From contig NZ_WHOL01000061.1 in NCBI RefSeq assembly GCF_009745975.1, positions 1 to 64,000 on the forward strand: DNA of 64,000 nt, in the 5' to 3' direction. The stretch comes from Actinokineospora pegani. Lineage in GTDB: Bacteria; Actinomycetota; Actinomycetes; Mycobacteriales; Pseudonocardiaceae. The stretch's first letter is position 1, and each line of letters begins with the position of its first letter. Shown piece after piece: positions 8,044 through 17,275 of the stretch. The notes beneath the pieces were generated by a model. The model was not told the DNA's origin. It saw nothing but the letters and a program-made list of their open reading frames with translations, and did no database searches. The position numbers and the translations under genes are program-made.

Positions 8044-8820
8044 TCAGCCGAAGCGGCCCGAGATGTAGTCCTCGGTGGCCTTCTGGCCGGGGTTGGAGAA
8101 GATCTTCTCCGTGTCATCGAGCTCGATGAGGCGGCCGGGTTGGCCGACGCCTGCGAGGTTGAAGAAGGCGCACTGGTCGCTGACCCGGGCGGCCTGCTGC
8201 ATGTTGTGGGTGACGATGACGATCGTGTAGTCCTTCTTGAGCTCGCCGATGAGGTCCTCGATCGCCAGGGTGGAGATCGGGTCCAGGGCGGAGCAGGGCT
8301 CGTCCATCAGCAGGACGTCGGGGCGCACGGCGATGGCGCGGGCGATGCAGAGGCGCTGCTGCTGGCCGCCGGAGAGGCCGCCGCCGGGCTTGGCGAGGCG
8401 GTCCTTGACCTCGGCCCAGAGGTTGGCGCCGCGCAGGGCCTGCTCGGCGACCTCGTCGAGCTTGCCCTTGTTCTTCTCGCCAGCCAGGCGCAGGCCCGCC
8501 ACCACGTTGTCGCGGATCGACATGGTGGGGAAGGGGTTGGGGCGCTGGAAGACCATGCCGATGGTGCGGCGGACCGACACCGGGTCGACGGTGCTCGCGT
8601 AGATGTCCTCGCCGTCGAGGAGGACCTTGCCCTCGGCGCGGGCGCCGGGGATGACCTCGTGCATGCGGTTCAGGGACCGCAGGACGGTCGACTTGCCGCA
8701 GCCGGAGGGGCCGATGAAGGCGGTGACGCTGTGCGGGGGGACGGCGAGGGAGACCTGGTCGACGGCGTGGAACTTGCCGTAGTAGAGGTTGAGGTCTTTG
8801 ACGTCGATGCGCTTGGCCAT
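8044..8820 (-). CDS. pstB: Phosphate ABC transporter ATP-binding protein PstB
   Basis: The 258-residue ATPase carries Walker [10 protein letters not shown] (37-45), the signature LSGGQQQR (149-156), Walker B VLLMDEP (169-175) and a switch His in VTHNMQQA. PstB powers high-affinity phosphate import through PstCA at the cytoplasmic membrane. It is the last gene of pstSCAB and starts 7 bases after pstA. In M. tuberculosis the equivalent gene (phoT) also lies between mshD and a phoU-type gene. Confidence 0.97.
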   Translation of the reverse strand: MAKRIDVKDLNLYYGKFHAVDQVSLAVPPHSVTAFIGPSGCGKSTVLRSLNRMHEVIPGARAEGKVLLDGEDIYASTVDPVSVRRTIGMVFQRPNPFPTMSIRDNVVAGLRLAGEKNKGKLDEVAEQALRGANLWAEVKDRLAKPGGGLSGGQQQRLCIARAIAVRPDVLLMDEPCSALDPISTLAIEDLIGELKKDYTIVIVTHNMQQAARVSDQCAFFNLAGVGQPGRLIELDDTEKIFSNPGQKATEDYISGRFG

Positions 8821-8827
8821 GTCTCGC

Positions 8828-9739
8828 CTACTTCGTCTTCAGTGAGGTCGCCCGCGAGATCAGCGATCCCAGCAGGTTGAACAAGGTGATGATCAGGATC
8901 AGCGTGACCGCCGCGCCCCAGACCCGGGCCTCGCCGACGTCGTTGGTGGTCAGCCGCTCCGAGTTCATCAGCAGCGGCAGCGAGGCCATGCTGCCCGCGA
9001 ACGGGTCGTAGTTGATGAAGCTGTTGTAGCCGACCAGGATCAGCACCGGGGCGGTCTCGCCCATGACGCGGGCGATGGCCAGCGAGATTCCGGTGATGAT
9101 GCCCGACAGCGCGGTCGGGATGACGATCTTGACGATGGTCTTCCACTTGGGGATGCCCAGCGCGTAGGCGGCCTCGCGCAGCTCGTCGGGGACGATCTTG
9201 AGCAGTTCCTCGGTGGTGCGGACCACGACCGGGATCATCAGCAGCACCAGCGCCAGCGACACCGCGAACGCGCTGCGCGGCATGCCCAGGGTGGTCACCC
9301 ACAGGGCGTAGATGAACAGCGCGGCGACGATCGACGGGACACCGGAGAGGATGTCGACGGTGAAGGTCACCGCGCTGGCCAGCCGGGAGTTCTTGCCGTA
9401 CTCGACGAGGTAGATCGCGACCAGGATCGCGATGGGCACGGCGATGATCGCGCAGATCAGACCTTGCAGCAGCGTGCCGACGATCGCGTGGTAGACGCCG
9501 CCGCCGAACTGGCGCGAGGTCAGGCCCGCGAACGACTTCTGCCACCAGTCGGCCGTGAGCACGTACTCGAAGCCGCGGGCCAGGACGGTGATCAGCAGCC
9601 AGACCAGCGGGAGCAGGGCCGCGGTGAAGGCGGTCCAGACCAGGCCGGTGGCGATGCGGTTGCGCGTCTTGCGGTTGGTGGAGACCTGCTGGAAGGCCGG
9701 CGCGGCCGCGGGGCGGTCGAGGTCGGTGGCGGTGCTCAC
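8828..9739 (-). CDS. pstA: Phosphate ABC transporter permease PstA
   Basis: The 303-residue protein has about six membrane segments and the binding-protein-dependent permease loop [17 protein letters not shown], which docks on PstB. It forms the phosphate channel with PstC. The GTG at 9739 is chosen because its GTG overlaps the pstC TGA in the sequence GTGA, showing translational coupling. The longer upstream frame is a shadow of pstC. Confidence 0.96.
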   Translation of the reverse strand: MSTATDLDRPAAAPAFQQVSTNRKTRNRIATGLVWTAFTAALLPLVWLLITVLARGFEYVLTADWWQKSFAGLTSRQFGGGVYHAIVGTLLQGLICAIIAVPIAILVAIYLVEYGKNSRLASAVTFTVDILSGVPSIVAALFIYALWVTTLGMPRSAFAVSLALVLLMIPVVVRTTEELLKIVPDELREAAYALGIPKWKTIVKIVIPTALSGIITGISLAIARVMGETAPVLILVGYNSFINYDPFAGSMASLPLLMNSERLTTNDVGEARVWGAAVTLILIITLFNLLGSLISRATSLKTK

Positions 9740-10797
9740 TCGTACTCCTTGTGCCCGGCGATGATCCAGCGCGCGAAGGCGTTGACGACGAAGGTCAGCA
9801 CGAACAGCACCAGACCGGCGGCGATGTAGGCGCCCGCGCCCTTGGGGTCGTTGAACTCCGACGCCGCGCGGGCGATCTTGGAGGCGATCGTGTCGCCGCC
9901 GTCGAACAGGCTGAAGCTGAAGGTCTGGGTGGTCGAGGCCAAGATGATCAGCAGGGCGATGGTCTCGCCCAGCGCGCGGCCCAGGCCCAGCATCGAGGCG
10001 CTCATGTAGCCCGCGCGGCCGAAGGGCAGCACGGTGGTCTTCACGACCTCCCACTTGGTCGCGCCCAGGGCCAGCGCGCCCTCGATGTGCATCGACGGCG
10101 TGCGGTCGAAGACCTCGCGGCTGATCGCGGTGATGATCGGCAGCAGCATCACGGCGAGCACGATGCCCGCGGTGAAGATGGTCTGGCCGATCGCCAGGTT
10201 CGACGAGCCGGTGGCGAAGATCGGGATGAAGCCCAGCGTGTCGTTGAGCCACGTGCTGATCGGCCGCAGGGCCGGAGCCAGCTCGTAGAGGCCCCAGAGG
10301 CCGTAGATGATCGACGGCACCGCGGCCAGCAGGTCGACCAGGTACCCGAACGGCTTGGCCAGCCGCTTGGGGGCGTACTGGGTGAGGAACAGGGCGATGC
10401 CCAACGAGACCGGCATGGCGATGAGCAGCGCGAAGATCGAGCTGAACACCGTGACCAGCAGCAGGTCGAGCACGCCGAAGGCCAGGGCGGCCGGGTCGGC
10501 GTTCCAGTCCCGGCTGAACAGGAAGTTGGATTCGTTGTCCGCCAGCGACGGGATGGCCTGGATCAGCAGGAAGACGCCGATCAAGACGATCATGACGACG
10601 ATCGTGACGCCGGACCCGACGGTCATCGCCTTGAAGATGCGGTCACCCGGTCGGGTGGGCACCTTCGCGGGTCCGGGGGCGCCGCCCGGTTTCTGCGGTG
10701 GGGTGGTGATCGTGCCCTCCGGTGCTGTGTTCGGCGGCGCGCCCCGCGACCCGGTTTCCCGGGCCGCGGGGCGCTCGACCTTGGCGAAGTCGCTCAT
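9736..10797 (-). CDS. pstC: Phosphate ABC transporter permease PstC
   Basis: The 353-residue protein has a Pro-rich cytoplasmic N-terminus of about 50 residues, then six or more hydrophobic segments and the permease loop [13 protein letters not shown]. It pairs with PstA to form the membrane channel for phosphate. It starts 34 bases after the pstS stop and overlaps pstA by four bases. Confidence 0.96.
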   Translation of the reverse strand: MSDFAKVERPAARETGSRGAPPNTAPEGTITTPPQKPGGAPGPAKVPTRPGDRIFKAMTVGSGVTIVVMIVLIGVFLLIQAIPSLADNESNFLFSRDWNADPAALAFGVLDLLLVTVFSSIFALLIAMPVSLGIALFLTQYAPKRLAKPFGYLVDLLAAVPSIIYGLWGLYELAPALRPISTWLNDTLGFIPIFATGSSNLAIGQTIFTAGIVLAVMLLPIITAISREVFDRTPSMHIEGALALGATKWEVVKTTVLPFGRAGYMSASMLGLGRALGETIALLIILASTTQTFSFSLFDGGDTIASKIARAASEFNDPKGAGAYIAAGLVLFVLTFVVNAFARWIIAGHKEYE

Positions 10798-10831
10798 CGC
10801 TCGTGGACTCGCAGTCTGCCGTGTCGCCGTG

Positions 10832-11962
10832 TTAGGAGATGGCGCCGATGGCGGTCAGCAGCTTGGACTGGAACTCGTTGGGCAGCGGGACGTAGCCCGC
10901 GTCCACCAGCGAGGCCTGGCCGTCGGTGGCCGCCACCGTCAGGAACGCCTTGACCGCCTTGGCGGTGTCGGCGTCGTAGCCCTTGGAGCAGACGATCTCG
11001 TAGGTCGCCAGCACCAGCGGGTAGGCGCCCGGGGTGTTGGAGGCGTAGAGCGCGTCGAGGTCGAGGGCCAGGTCGTTGCCCTCACCCTTGACCTCAGCCG
11101 CGTCGATGGCCTTGCCCGCGGACTCGGCGTTGAGCTCGACGGCGCCGGAGCCCGAGTCGATCTTCGCGGTGGACAGGTTCGCGTCCTGGGCGTAGGACCA
11201 CTCGACGTAGCCGATGGTGCCGTCACCCGCGGAGAGGGCGTCGGCGACACCCGCGGAGCCGTTCGCGCCCTGGCCGACGCCGCCGTTGAAGACCTTGCCC
11301 GCGTCCTTGGTCCACGCGTCCTTGGCGGCCGCCTTGAGGTACTTCTGGAAGTTGTCGGTGGTGCCCGACTCGTCACCGCGGTAGATGACGGTGATGGCCT
11401 TGTCCGGCAGCGTGGCGCCGGAGTTGATGCCCGCGATGGCCGGGTCGTTCCACTTGGTGACCGCGCCGCTGAAGATCTTGGCGGTGACCTCGGGGGTCAG
11501 GGTCAGGTCGGTGACGCCGTCGATCTTGTAGGCAATGGCGATCGGGCCGAAGACCAGGGGCAGGTTCCAGGCCGGGTTGCTCTGGCAGCGCTGCGCGGCC
11601 GCCTCGACCTCGCCCTTGCTGGCGCTCAGCGCCGAGTCCGAACCGCCGATGTCGACGATGCCGCCGGTGAACTGCTTGACGCCCGCGCCGGAGCCGGAGG
11701 GGGTGTAGGAAAGCTGCTGATCGTTGCACTTCTGGCGGTAGGCGGCCACGAAGGCCTCCATGGCACCCTTCTGCGCGCTGGAGCCCTCTGCGGTCAGGGC
11801 GGTCTTGCCACCACACTCGACGTTCGCCGTGTTGGTCGGCGCAGCGGCACCACCGGAGCTGCCCGTGTCGGTCGGGGTGTTGTTGTCGCTGCCACACGCG
11901 CTGAGCACGAGAGCACCGGCGGCCACCATGCCGAGCAACGACGCGGTCCGCTTGGTCTTCAC
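10832..11962 (-). CDS. pstS: Phosphate-binding lipoprotein PstS
   Basis: The 376-residue protein has a lipoprotein signal with lipobox LVLSAC, a Thr/Ser/Gly linker, and phosphate-site motifs [28 protein letters not shown] and [12 protein letters not shown]. PstS is anchored outside the membrane and delivers phosphate to PstCA. The GTG at 11962 is preceded by GGAGGAAAT; the longer frame is not supported. The gene heads pstSCAB and lies 93 bases downstream of a PHO box, so induction by phosphate starvation is expected. Confidence 0.97.
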   Translation of the reverse strand: MKTKRTASLLGMVAAGALVLSACGSDNNTPTDTGSSGGAAAPTNTANVECGGKTALTAEGSSAQKGAMEAFVAAYRQKCNDQQLSYTPSGSGAGVKQFTGGIVDIGGSDSALSASKGEVEAAAQRCQSNPAWNLPLVFGPIAIAYKIDGVTDLTLTPEVTAKIFSGAVTKWNDPAIAGINSGATLPDKAITVIYRGDESGTTDNFQKYLKAAAKDAWTKDAGKVFNGGVGQGANGSAGVADALSAGDGTIGYVEWSYAQDANLSTAKIDSGSGAVELNAESAGKAIDAAEVKGEGNDLALDLDALYASNTPGAYPLVLATYEIVCSKGYDADTAKAVKAFLTVAATDGQASLVDAGYVPLPNEFQSKLLTAIGAIS

Positions 11963-12021
11963 ATTTCCTCCGCAGGAGTGTCCACGATGTTCGGCGTGAC
12001 TCTCCGTCAGCCGTCGCGGCG

Positions 12022-12076
12022 ACGCTAAGCAGTGGGGGTGGACGGGCCGCCGAAAGGAAGTGAACGAGAGGTGAAC
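12022..12076 (-). promoter_or_regulatory. PHO box and -10 element of pstSCAB
   Basis: On the minus strand the units GTTCACCTCTC and GTTCACTTCCT occupy 12076-12055 as perfect 11-nt-phased direct repeats, the known layout of PhoP-binding sites. After 27 nt a -10-like TAGCGT occupies 12027-12022. A degenerate third GTTC unit may lie just upstream. Box, spacing and -10 match the phoU promoter at 3347. Confidence 0.8.
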
Positions 12077-12149
12077 AAGGCCAAGAACGTGGGCGGGCCA
12101 ACAAGATTGTGGCCTTCCCGTGACCACGTTATGCGCATGAAGTAACCAG

Positions 12150-13028
12150 CTATGAGCTTGAAGTAGGCGCGGCGCCCCACTGGACGTCGGCGGCTGAACG
12201 GGTGAAGCCGAGACGGCGGTACACGGCGACGGCGGGGTGGTTGTCCGACTCGACGTAGAGGATCACCCTGGGCCGCCCGACCGCCCGCAGGTGGCGGATG
12301 CCGACGAGGGTCAGCGCCTTGCCGAGGCCGCCGCCCTGGGCGCTCGGGTCGACGCCGACGACGTAGACCTCCCCGGTGCCGTCGGGGTGCACCTTGGTCC
12401 AGTGGAATCCGAGCAGCTCGTCGTCGGGGTCCACGGCGAGGAAGAAGCCCCCGGGGTCGAACCAGCCCGCGCGCTCGGTCTCCTCGAGGTCGGCGACGGT
12501 CAGCGCGCCCTGCTCCGGGTGCCAGTCGAAGGCGCGCTTGTTGACGGCGACGACCGCGGCCTCGTCCTGCCCGGGGACGAAGGTCCGCACGCGCACCCCC
12601 TCGGGCCAGACCGGCTCGGGCAGCTCCTCGTCCAGGTCGCGGGCCATGACCAGCAGCTCGCGGACGCGCCGCAGGCCCAGCTTGGCGCCGATCGCGGCAG
12701 CGGCGGGGTGGTCGCCGTGCGACCAGAACCGCACGCCCTGCGCCGCGTGCGCGAGGACGCGCTCGACCAGCTCGGTGCCCAGGCCCTGGCGGCGGTGGGC
12801 GGGGTGCACGGTCACCTCGGCGACCTGGCGGCCGAAGGAGTCGCCGTCGGTGTTGAGGTGGGCGTGGCCCACCAGCAGCCCGTCGGGCCGGACGACCCCG
12901 GTGTGCTCGCCCCGGCGGAACTCCTTGGGCAGGTCGACGACCTCCGCGCGGCCGTCGACCTCGGCGGCGGCGCGCAGCAGGTCGAGGGTTCCGGCTGGGG
13001 CGGCGGCCGCCCAGTTCTGCTCGGTCAC
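12150..13028 (-). CDS. mshD: Mycothiol synthase MshD
   Basis: The 292-residue protein has two GNAT acetyltransferase domains, with acetyl-CoA loops HPAHRRQGLGTELV and DPSAQGGGLGKALTL. The C-terminal signature GEVYVVGVDP and YVESDNHPAVAVYRRLGF are typical of MshD. It acetylates Cys-GlcN-Ins to complete mycothiol, the main low-molecular-weight thiol of actinobacteria. The GTG at 13028 gives the usual length of about 300 residues. The gene follows glnR by 86 bases, as Rv0819 follows Rv0818. Confidence 0.95.
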   Translation of the reverse strand: MTEQNWAAAAPAGTLDLLRAAAEVDGRAEVVDLPKEFRRGEHTGVVRPDGLLVGHAHLNTDGDSFGRQVAEVTVHPAHRRQGLGTELVERVLAHAAQGVRFWSHGDHPAAAAIGAKLGLRRVRELLVMARDLDEELPEPVWPEGVRVRTFVPGQDEAAVVAVNKRAFDWHPEQGALTVADLEETERAGWFDPGGFFLAVDPDDELLGFHWTKVHPDGTGEVYVVGVDPSAQGGGLGKALTLVGIRHLRAVGRPRVILYVESDNHPAVAVYRRLGFTRSAADVQWGAAPTSSS

Positions 13029-13114
13029 CCGTCCGACCCTACCCAGGGCGACGCAGCAGGTCCCGGTCACCGAGAGGCGGTGTCCGGGACCTGTGCGGAG
13101 GGCCGGGGCTCGAG

Positions 13115-13852
13115 CTAGTGGGCGTCGATGGAGAAGGAGCCCAGCTCGGTCTCGATGGTCTCGACCTCGCGGCGGCCACCGGACTTGGGCGGCTGGACGA
13201 ACTTGTAGCCGACGTTGCGCACGGTGCCGATCATCTGCTCGTGCTCGGGGCCGAGCTTGGCCCGCAGGCGCCGGACGTGCACGTCGACGGTGCGGGTGCC
13301 GCCGAAGAAGTCGTAGCCCCAGACCTCCTGCAGCAGCTGCGCGCGGGTGAACACCCGGCCCGCGTGCTGCGCGAGGTACTTGAGCAGCTCGAACTCCTTG
13401 TAGGTGAGGTCGAGCGGGCGGCCGCGCAGCCGGGCCATGTAGGTGGCCTCGTCGATGACGAGCTCGCCGCGGCGCAGCGCGCCGTCGACGGTGCCGCCCG
13501 CCGGGCCGCGCGAGGTCAGCAGCCGCAGCCGGGCGTCGACCTCGGCCGGACCGGCGGTCGGCAGCAGGATCTCGTCGATGCGCCAGTCGCTGTTGATCGC
13601 GATCAGACCGCCCTCGTTCACCACCGCGAGCACCGGGCAGCTGTCGCCACCGCTGGTGAGCAGGCGGCACAGGCTCTTGGCCGCGGCCAGGTCGGTGCGG
13701 GCGTCGACCACGACGGCGTCGCGCGAGCCCGCCTCGAGCAGCGCGGTGACCTCGGGGGCCTGGGTGCGGACGGTGTGCGGCAGCAGCATCAGCGACGGGA
13801 GCACCGAGCCGGGTTCCGGGTCAGCGGTCAGGAGCAACAGGTCGAGGCTCAT
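13115..13852 (-). CDS. glnR: OmpR-family orphan regulator GlnR
   Basis: The 245-residue protein has an atypical receiver domain that keeps only the central Asp (D50, in [10 protein letters not shown]) and lacks the usual acidic pocket. A winged-helix domain follows, with [20 protein letters not shown] and [17 protein letters not shown]. This matches GlnR, the actinobacterial global nitrogen regulator, which works without a partner kinase. The start MSLDLLLL follows GAGAGGCGA. The position next to mshD supports the call. MtrA-like regulators share the DNA-binding domain but have a canonical receiver. Confidence 0.88.
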   Translation of the reverse strand: MSLDLLLLTADPEPGSVLPSLMLLPHTVRTQAPEVTALLEAGSRDAVVVDARTDLAAAKSLCRLLTSGGDSCPVLAVVNEGGLIAINSDWRIDEILLPTAGPAEVDARLRLLTSRGPAGGTVDGALRRGELVIDEATYMARLRGRPLDLTYKEFELLKYLAQHAGRVFTRAQLLQEVWGYDFFGGTRTVDVHVRRLRAKLGPEHEQMIGTVRNVGYKFVQPPKSGGRREVETIETELGSFSIDAH

Positions 13853-14372
13853 CGGAGTCGCCTCTCTCTCGCGTGGGTCCGCGCCGTCGGCGTCGAGCAG
13901 CGGGAGGTCTGTTCGGGCTGGGAGGAGAATAGCCGCCGAACAGGGCGAATGTCGCCGCCGTGACGTCCGGGTCACACGGTCCGACCACCGTTTGCGCTGG
14001 TGGCCAGCCTCCGCCGGGGTCGTGTTACAGCGCCGTTAATTCCATGGGCGACCTGGCGTTATCGCGTTGTGAACACATTCCCGCGGGCCCGGAGAGCGGC
14101 TTTGTGAATCATGTGTAACACGATGTTCGACTCCCAGAATGCGGTACGGCGCGCGCGGGAGATCGTCCTGTAACGACCTCCGTTCAGCCACGGGCCACAT
14201 CTCTCTCACCCACCGTGACCAGCCACTAGCGGGTGACGGTCAGTACGGTGGGCGTCGGCCACCGGGGTGGCGCGCACGGGCGCACGCCCTTCCCCGACCC
14301 GCCTCTTGTCACGGGGAGGGGACCGGGATCATTGGCCGAGGACGATGACGGGCACGCTGACGAGGTGGCGGG
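13853..14372. other. Intergenic region between divergent glnR and lmeA-like genes
   Basis: No gene is supported here; the one frame of 69 codons lacks a ribosome-binding site and recognisable content. A -10-like TATTCT on the minus strand (13931-13926) could serve glnR. Two AT-richer motifs, GTTAC-N6-GTTAA (14024-14039) and GTTAT-N6-GTGAA (14058-14073), resemble half of the GlnR consensus GTnAC-N6-GaAAC and could be autoregulatory sites, but their 34-bp phase is not the canonical 22 bp. Confidence 0.35.
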
Positions 14373-15260
14373 ATGACGACTATGGCGAACACCGACGGTC
14401 CGAGGTCTGCCCCCAGGCGGGGCCGGTCCAAGGCGGTGCGGCGGCTCGTCATCACCCTGGTGGTGCTGTTGGCCCTGCTCGTCGCCGCGGACTTCGGCGC
14501 GGCGGCGGTGTTCGAGCACGAGGTGTCGAAGCGGGCCAAGGCCCAGTTCGAGCTCGCCGAGAACCCGTCGGTCAAGGTCGGCGGCTTCTCCTTCCTGGCC
14601 CAGATGGTCTCCGGCGAGTACGACTCGGTGACCGTCGACGCCAGGGGCGTCCCGGTGCAGGACAAGCTGCGCGACGTCGAGGTGCACGCCGACCTGCGCG
14701 GCATCGAGGCGCCGCTGTCGGACCTGGTGTCCGGCACGCTCAAGCAGGTGCCGGTGCGCGAGGTCGAGGGCCAGGTGCGGATCAAGGCCGCCGACGTCAA
14801 CCGGGCGCTGCAGAACGAGCAGTCCGGTGGCGCGCTGGCCTCCATCACCAACCTGACCATCGACCCGGTGGCCAAGGAACTGGTGAACACGGCGCCTGCC
14901 GACGGCGGCGAGACCGACCTGGACAGCGCCGAGACAGCCGACGACGAGGGCAGCACCGCGGGCGTGCGGCTGTGCGGCACCGTCGAGATCGCGGGCCTGA
15001 GCACGGAGCTGTGCGTCTTCTCCATCATCTCCCTGGAAGCAGGCTTGATCTCCATCGACGGCCAGCGCCTGGAGCTGCGCAACACCGCGGGCACCACGCG
15101 CCTGCCCCCGGCGATCGAGGGCACCGTCCTCGACCTGTTCTCGCAGGACCTCCCCACCGGCCAGCTCCCGTTCAACGTCACGCCGACGGCCGTGACCGTG
15201 CAGTCCGGCGTGCTCACGGTGAAGGGCAAGGCCCAGGACGTGCTCCTGGGCGGGAGCTGA
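14373..15260 (+). CDS. LmeA-like DUF2993 membrane-anchored protein
   Basis: The 295-residue protein has a basic cytoplasmic stretch, one membrane segment (about 23-45) and a DUF2993-type beta-rich extracytoplasmic domain starting VSKRAKAQFELAENPSVKVG. Rv0817c of M. tuberculosis, the positional counterpart, is LmeA, a phospholipid-binding protein that affects lipomannan elongation. The gene is two bases from the thioredoxin-like gene downstream, so they are probably co-transcribed. The function here is inferred from family and position. Confidence 0.75.
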   Translation: MTTMANTDGPRSAPRRGRSKAVRRLVITLVVLLALLVAADFGAAAVFEHEVSKRAKAQFELAENPSVKVGGFSFLAQMVSGEYDSVTVDARGVPVQDKLRDVEVHADLRGIEAPLSDLVSGTLKQVPVREVEGQVRIKAADVNRALQNEQSGGALASITNLTIDPVAKELVNTAPADGGETDLDSAETADDEGSTAGVRLCGTVEIAGLSTELCVFSIISLEAGLISIDGQRLELRNTAGTTRLPPAIEGTVLDLFSQDLPTGQLPFNVTPTAVTVQSGVLTVKGKAQDVLLGGS

Positions 15261-15262
15261 GC

Positions 15263-15685
15263 ATGACGGGCGCGCTGGTCGTCGTCGCGACGCTGCTGGT
15301 CGCGACGGCGATCGGGTTCGCGCTCAGGGCCGCGAACGGCCGGGTGCGCACCGCGGGGCCGGACGCGGGCGGCTCGGTGCCCGACGAGGTCCGCGCCGTG
15401 CTCGACCCCGCCGCCGCGGTGACGCTGGTGCAACTGACCAGCGCGTACTGCGCCCAGTGCGGGCAGGCGGAGAAGGTGCTGGCGGGGGCGGCCGCGGCCA
15501 CCGGCGGACTCGCGCACACCACCGTCGACCTCACCGACCGGCCGGAGCTGGCGGCCCGGCTGGCGGTGCTGCGCACACCCACCACGCTTGCCGTCGACGC
15601 CCGGGGGGTGGAGCTGCTGCGGATCGGCGGCGTCCCGAAGCAGGCGGAGTTGCTCGACGCGCTGCGCGACCACCTGCCCGCTTGA
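15263..15685 (+). CDS. Membrane-anchored thioredoxin-like protein
   Basis: The 140-residue protein has an N-terminal membrane segment (3-23), then a thioredoxin fold with the redox motif C63-A-Q-C66 and the conserved cis-Pro segment LRTPTTLAV. It probably acts as a disulfide reductase at the membrane and corresponds in position to Rv0816c (ThiX). The ATG two bases after the lmeA-like stop is chosen; the longer frame is a shadow. The next genes handle sulfur, which fits a thiol role. Confidence 0.8.
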   Translation: MTGALVVVATLLVATAIGFALRAANGRVRTAGPDAGGSVPDEVRAVLDPAAAVTLVQLTSAYCAQCGQAEKVLAGAAAATGGLAHTTVDLTDRPELAARLAVLRTPTTLAVDARGVELLRIGGVPKQAELLDALRDHLPA

Positions 15686-15764
15686 GCCAGGCCCACCCCC
15701 GCCACCAGCGGATTCCCGAACCGCAATGGCCTTTCGACCTGTCCCATCCTGTGGACGGGCACTC

Positions 15765-15791
15765 TCGACAACCGCACCCGGCGCGTAAGCT
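15765..15791 (+). promoter_or_regulatory. Promoter of leaderless leader peptide and sulfur operon
   Basis: A -35-like TCGACA (15765-15770) and a -10-like TAAGCT (15786-15791) are 15 bases apart. The GTG of the leader peptide begins seven bases after the -10 element, so transcription and translation would start together. Confidence 0.6.
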
Positions 15792-15798
15792 CGCGGCC

Positions 15799-15867
15799 GT
15801 GTCCAGCAACCTGACCAGGCGCCGCGCGGTGGACTTCTGCCGCGTGCGGAGCAGCCTGTGTCGGTGA
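15799..15867 (+). CDS. Short Cys/Arg leader peptide upstream of sulfur genes
   Basis: The 22-codon frame reads VSSNLTRRRAVDFCRVRSSLCR. It resembles the short leader peptides (R-R-x-V-D-x-C-R ... LCR) found before sulfur-assimilation operons in many actinobacteria. It has two Cys codons (TGC and TGT) near the end and a run of Arg codons. It is leaderless, lies 107 bases before a DUF4395-rhodanese-DUF1416 operon and has no ribosome-binding site. In mycobacteria, leaderless poly-Cys ORFs act as cysteine-responsive attenuators of sulfur genes, including the cysA2 region. A comparable role is inferred here. Confidence 0.7.
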   Translation: MSSNLTRRRAVDFCRVRSSLCR

Positions 15868-15973
15868 CCTGACAGGTGGGACAGCAGCGCGCCCAGCGCC
15901 TGCCGCAGGGTGTCCGCACCCGCCCCGCCTGACCGCCGGAAACCGCCCGCGCCCAGGTCAGGAGCCGCTCTCC
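15868..15973 (+). promoter_or_regulatory. Possible attenuator structure between leader peptide and DUF4395 gene
   Basis: CCTGACC (15928-15934) can pair with GGTCAGG (15956-15962), just before the DUF4395 start. The same downstream strand can instead pair with CCTGAC at 15868-15873, directly after the leader stop. Two mutually exclusive pairings fit a translation-sensitive switch that masks or frees the next start. Only pairing by eye supports this. Confidence 0.35.
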
Positions 15974-16420
15974 ATGCCCTCCCCGCCCCAGGTCGACCCC
16001 CGGGGTCCCCGGTTCGCCGCCTGGGTCACCTCGGCCGTGCTGATCGCCGTCCTGCTCACCGGCTGGTGGCCGCTGCTGGCCGCCCAGGCCGTGGTGTTCG
16101 CCATCGGCGCGTTCGCCGGGCTGCGCTGGTCTCCGTACTCGGCGCTCTACCGGGTGCTGGTCGCGCCGCGACTGGCCCCCACCGACGAGCGCAAGGACGT
16201 CGCCCCGCTGCGCTTCGCCCAGGGCGTCGGCTTCGTGTTCACCCTGCTCGGCACCACCGGGTACGTGCTCGGCGTGCCCGCCCTCGGCATCGTGGCGACC
16301 GCCATCGCGCTCGCCGCGGCCTTCCTCAACGCCGCGTTCGGCTTCTGCCTCGGCTGCGAGAGCTACCTGCTGGTCAACCGCCTGTCCAACACCAACAAGG
16401 AAGTGGGAACCGCTCGATGA
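15974..16420 (+). CDS. DUF4395 membrane protein of sulfur operon
   Basis: The 148-residue protein has four hydrophobic segments, the motif LRWSPYSALYRVLVAPRL and a conserved FGFCLGCESYLL segment near the C-terminus, as in DUF4395. Such proteins often accompany sulfurtransferases and thioredoxins. The C-x-x-C pair in CLGC could carry sulfur or redox equivalents at the membrane, but no activity is established. Its TGA overlaps the ATG of the rhodanese gene (ATGA), so they are coupled. Confidence 0.8.
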   Translation: MPSPPQVDPRGPRFAAWVTSAVLIAVLLTGWWPLLAAQAVVFAIGAFAGLRWSPYSALYRVLVAPRLAPTDERKDVAPLRFAQGVGFVFTLLGTTGYVLGVPALGIVATAIALAAAFLNAAFGFCLGCESYLLVNRLSNTNKEVGTAR

Positions 16421-17250
16421 GCCGCGAAGACGTGCTGGTCACGGCCGCCTGGGCCGAAGAGAACCTCCAGACCTCCGGGGTGGTCTTCGTCGAGGTCGAC
16501 GAGGACGCCAGCGCTTACGACACCGGGCACATCCCCGGTGCGGTGAAGGTGGACTGGAGGCAGGACCTGCAGGACCCCGTGCGCCGCGACTTCGTCGACC
16601 GCGCGGGCTTCGAGAAGCTGCTGTCCGCCCGCGGCATCGGCAACGACGACACCGTGGTCCTCTACGGCGGCAACAACAACTGGTTCGCCGCCTACGCCTA
16701 CTGGTACTTCAAGCTCTACGGCCACCAGGCCGTGAAGCTGCTCGACGGCGGCCGCAAGAAGTGGGAGCTCGACGGGCGCCCCCTCGACACCGAGGCCGTC
16801 TCCCGCCCGGAGACCACCTACTCCGCCAAGGAGCAGGACACCTCGCTGCGCGCCTTCCGCCAGGAGGCCATCGACGCGATCGGCAACAAGAACCTCGTCG
16901 ACGTGCGCTCCCCCGACGAGTTCTCCGGCAAGCTCGCCGCCCCCGCGCACCTGCCGCAGGAGCAGGCCCAGGTCAAGGGCCACATCCCCGGCGCGCTGAA
17001 CGTCCCGTGGTCCAAGGCCGCGAACGAGGACGGCACCTTCAAGTCCAACGACGAGCTGCTGGCGCTGTACAAGGAGGCGGGCCTGGACGAGTCCAAGTCC
17101 ACCATCGCCTACTGCCGCATCGGCGAGCGCTCCTCGCACACCTGGTTCGCCCTGCACGAGCTGCTGGGCCTGTCGGACGTGAAGAACTACGACGGCTCCT
17201 GGACCGAGTACGGCTCCCTGGTCGGCGTCCCGGTCGAGACCGGCGCCTGA
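16417..17250 (+). CDS. Thiosulfate sulfurtransferase (two-domain rhodanese)
   Basis: The 277-residue protein has two rhodanese domains. The N-terminal one is catalytically inert (NNNW in place of the active loop); the C-terminal one has the active loop C233-R-I-G-E-R-S. The motifs GHIPGA and GHIPGALNVPW occur in each half. It moves sulfane sulfur from thiosulfate or a similar donor to a thiophile. It corresponds to CysA2 (Rv0815c). The ATG at 16417 overlaps the upstream stop. Confidence 0.93.
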   Translation: MSREDVLVTAAWAEENLQTSGVVFVEVDEDASAYDTGHIPGAVKVDWRQDLQDPVRRDFVDRAGFEKLLSARGIGNDDTVVLYGGNNNWFAAYAYWYFKLYGHQAVKLLDGGRKKWELDGRPLDTEAVSRPETTYSAKEQDTSLRAFRQEAIDAIGNKNLVDVRSPDEFSGKLAAPAHLPQEQAQVKGHIPGALNVPWSKAANEDGTFKSNDELLALYKEAGLDESKSTIAYCRIGERSSHTWFALHELLGLSDVKNYDGSWTEYGSLVGVPVETGA

Positions 17251-17275
17251 AACCCCCCTCGAAGGAGACTCCGAC

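Noticed and set aside
7686-8117. 143-codon frame starting inside pstB
   Set aside because: The start lies within pstB; only the DUF3558-like fragment in the middle is meaningful, so it is listed as a pseudogene.
14139-14348. 69-codon frame upstream of the lmeA-like gene
   Set aside because: No ribosome-binding site, no conserved pattern, and composition like non-coding DNA.
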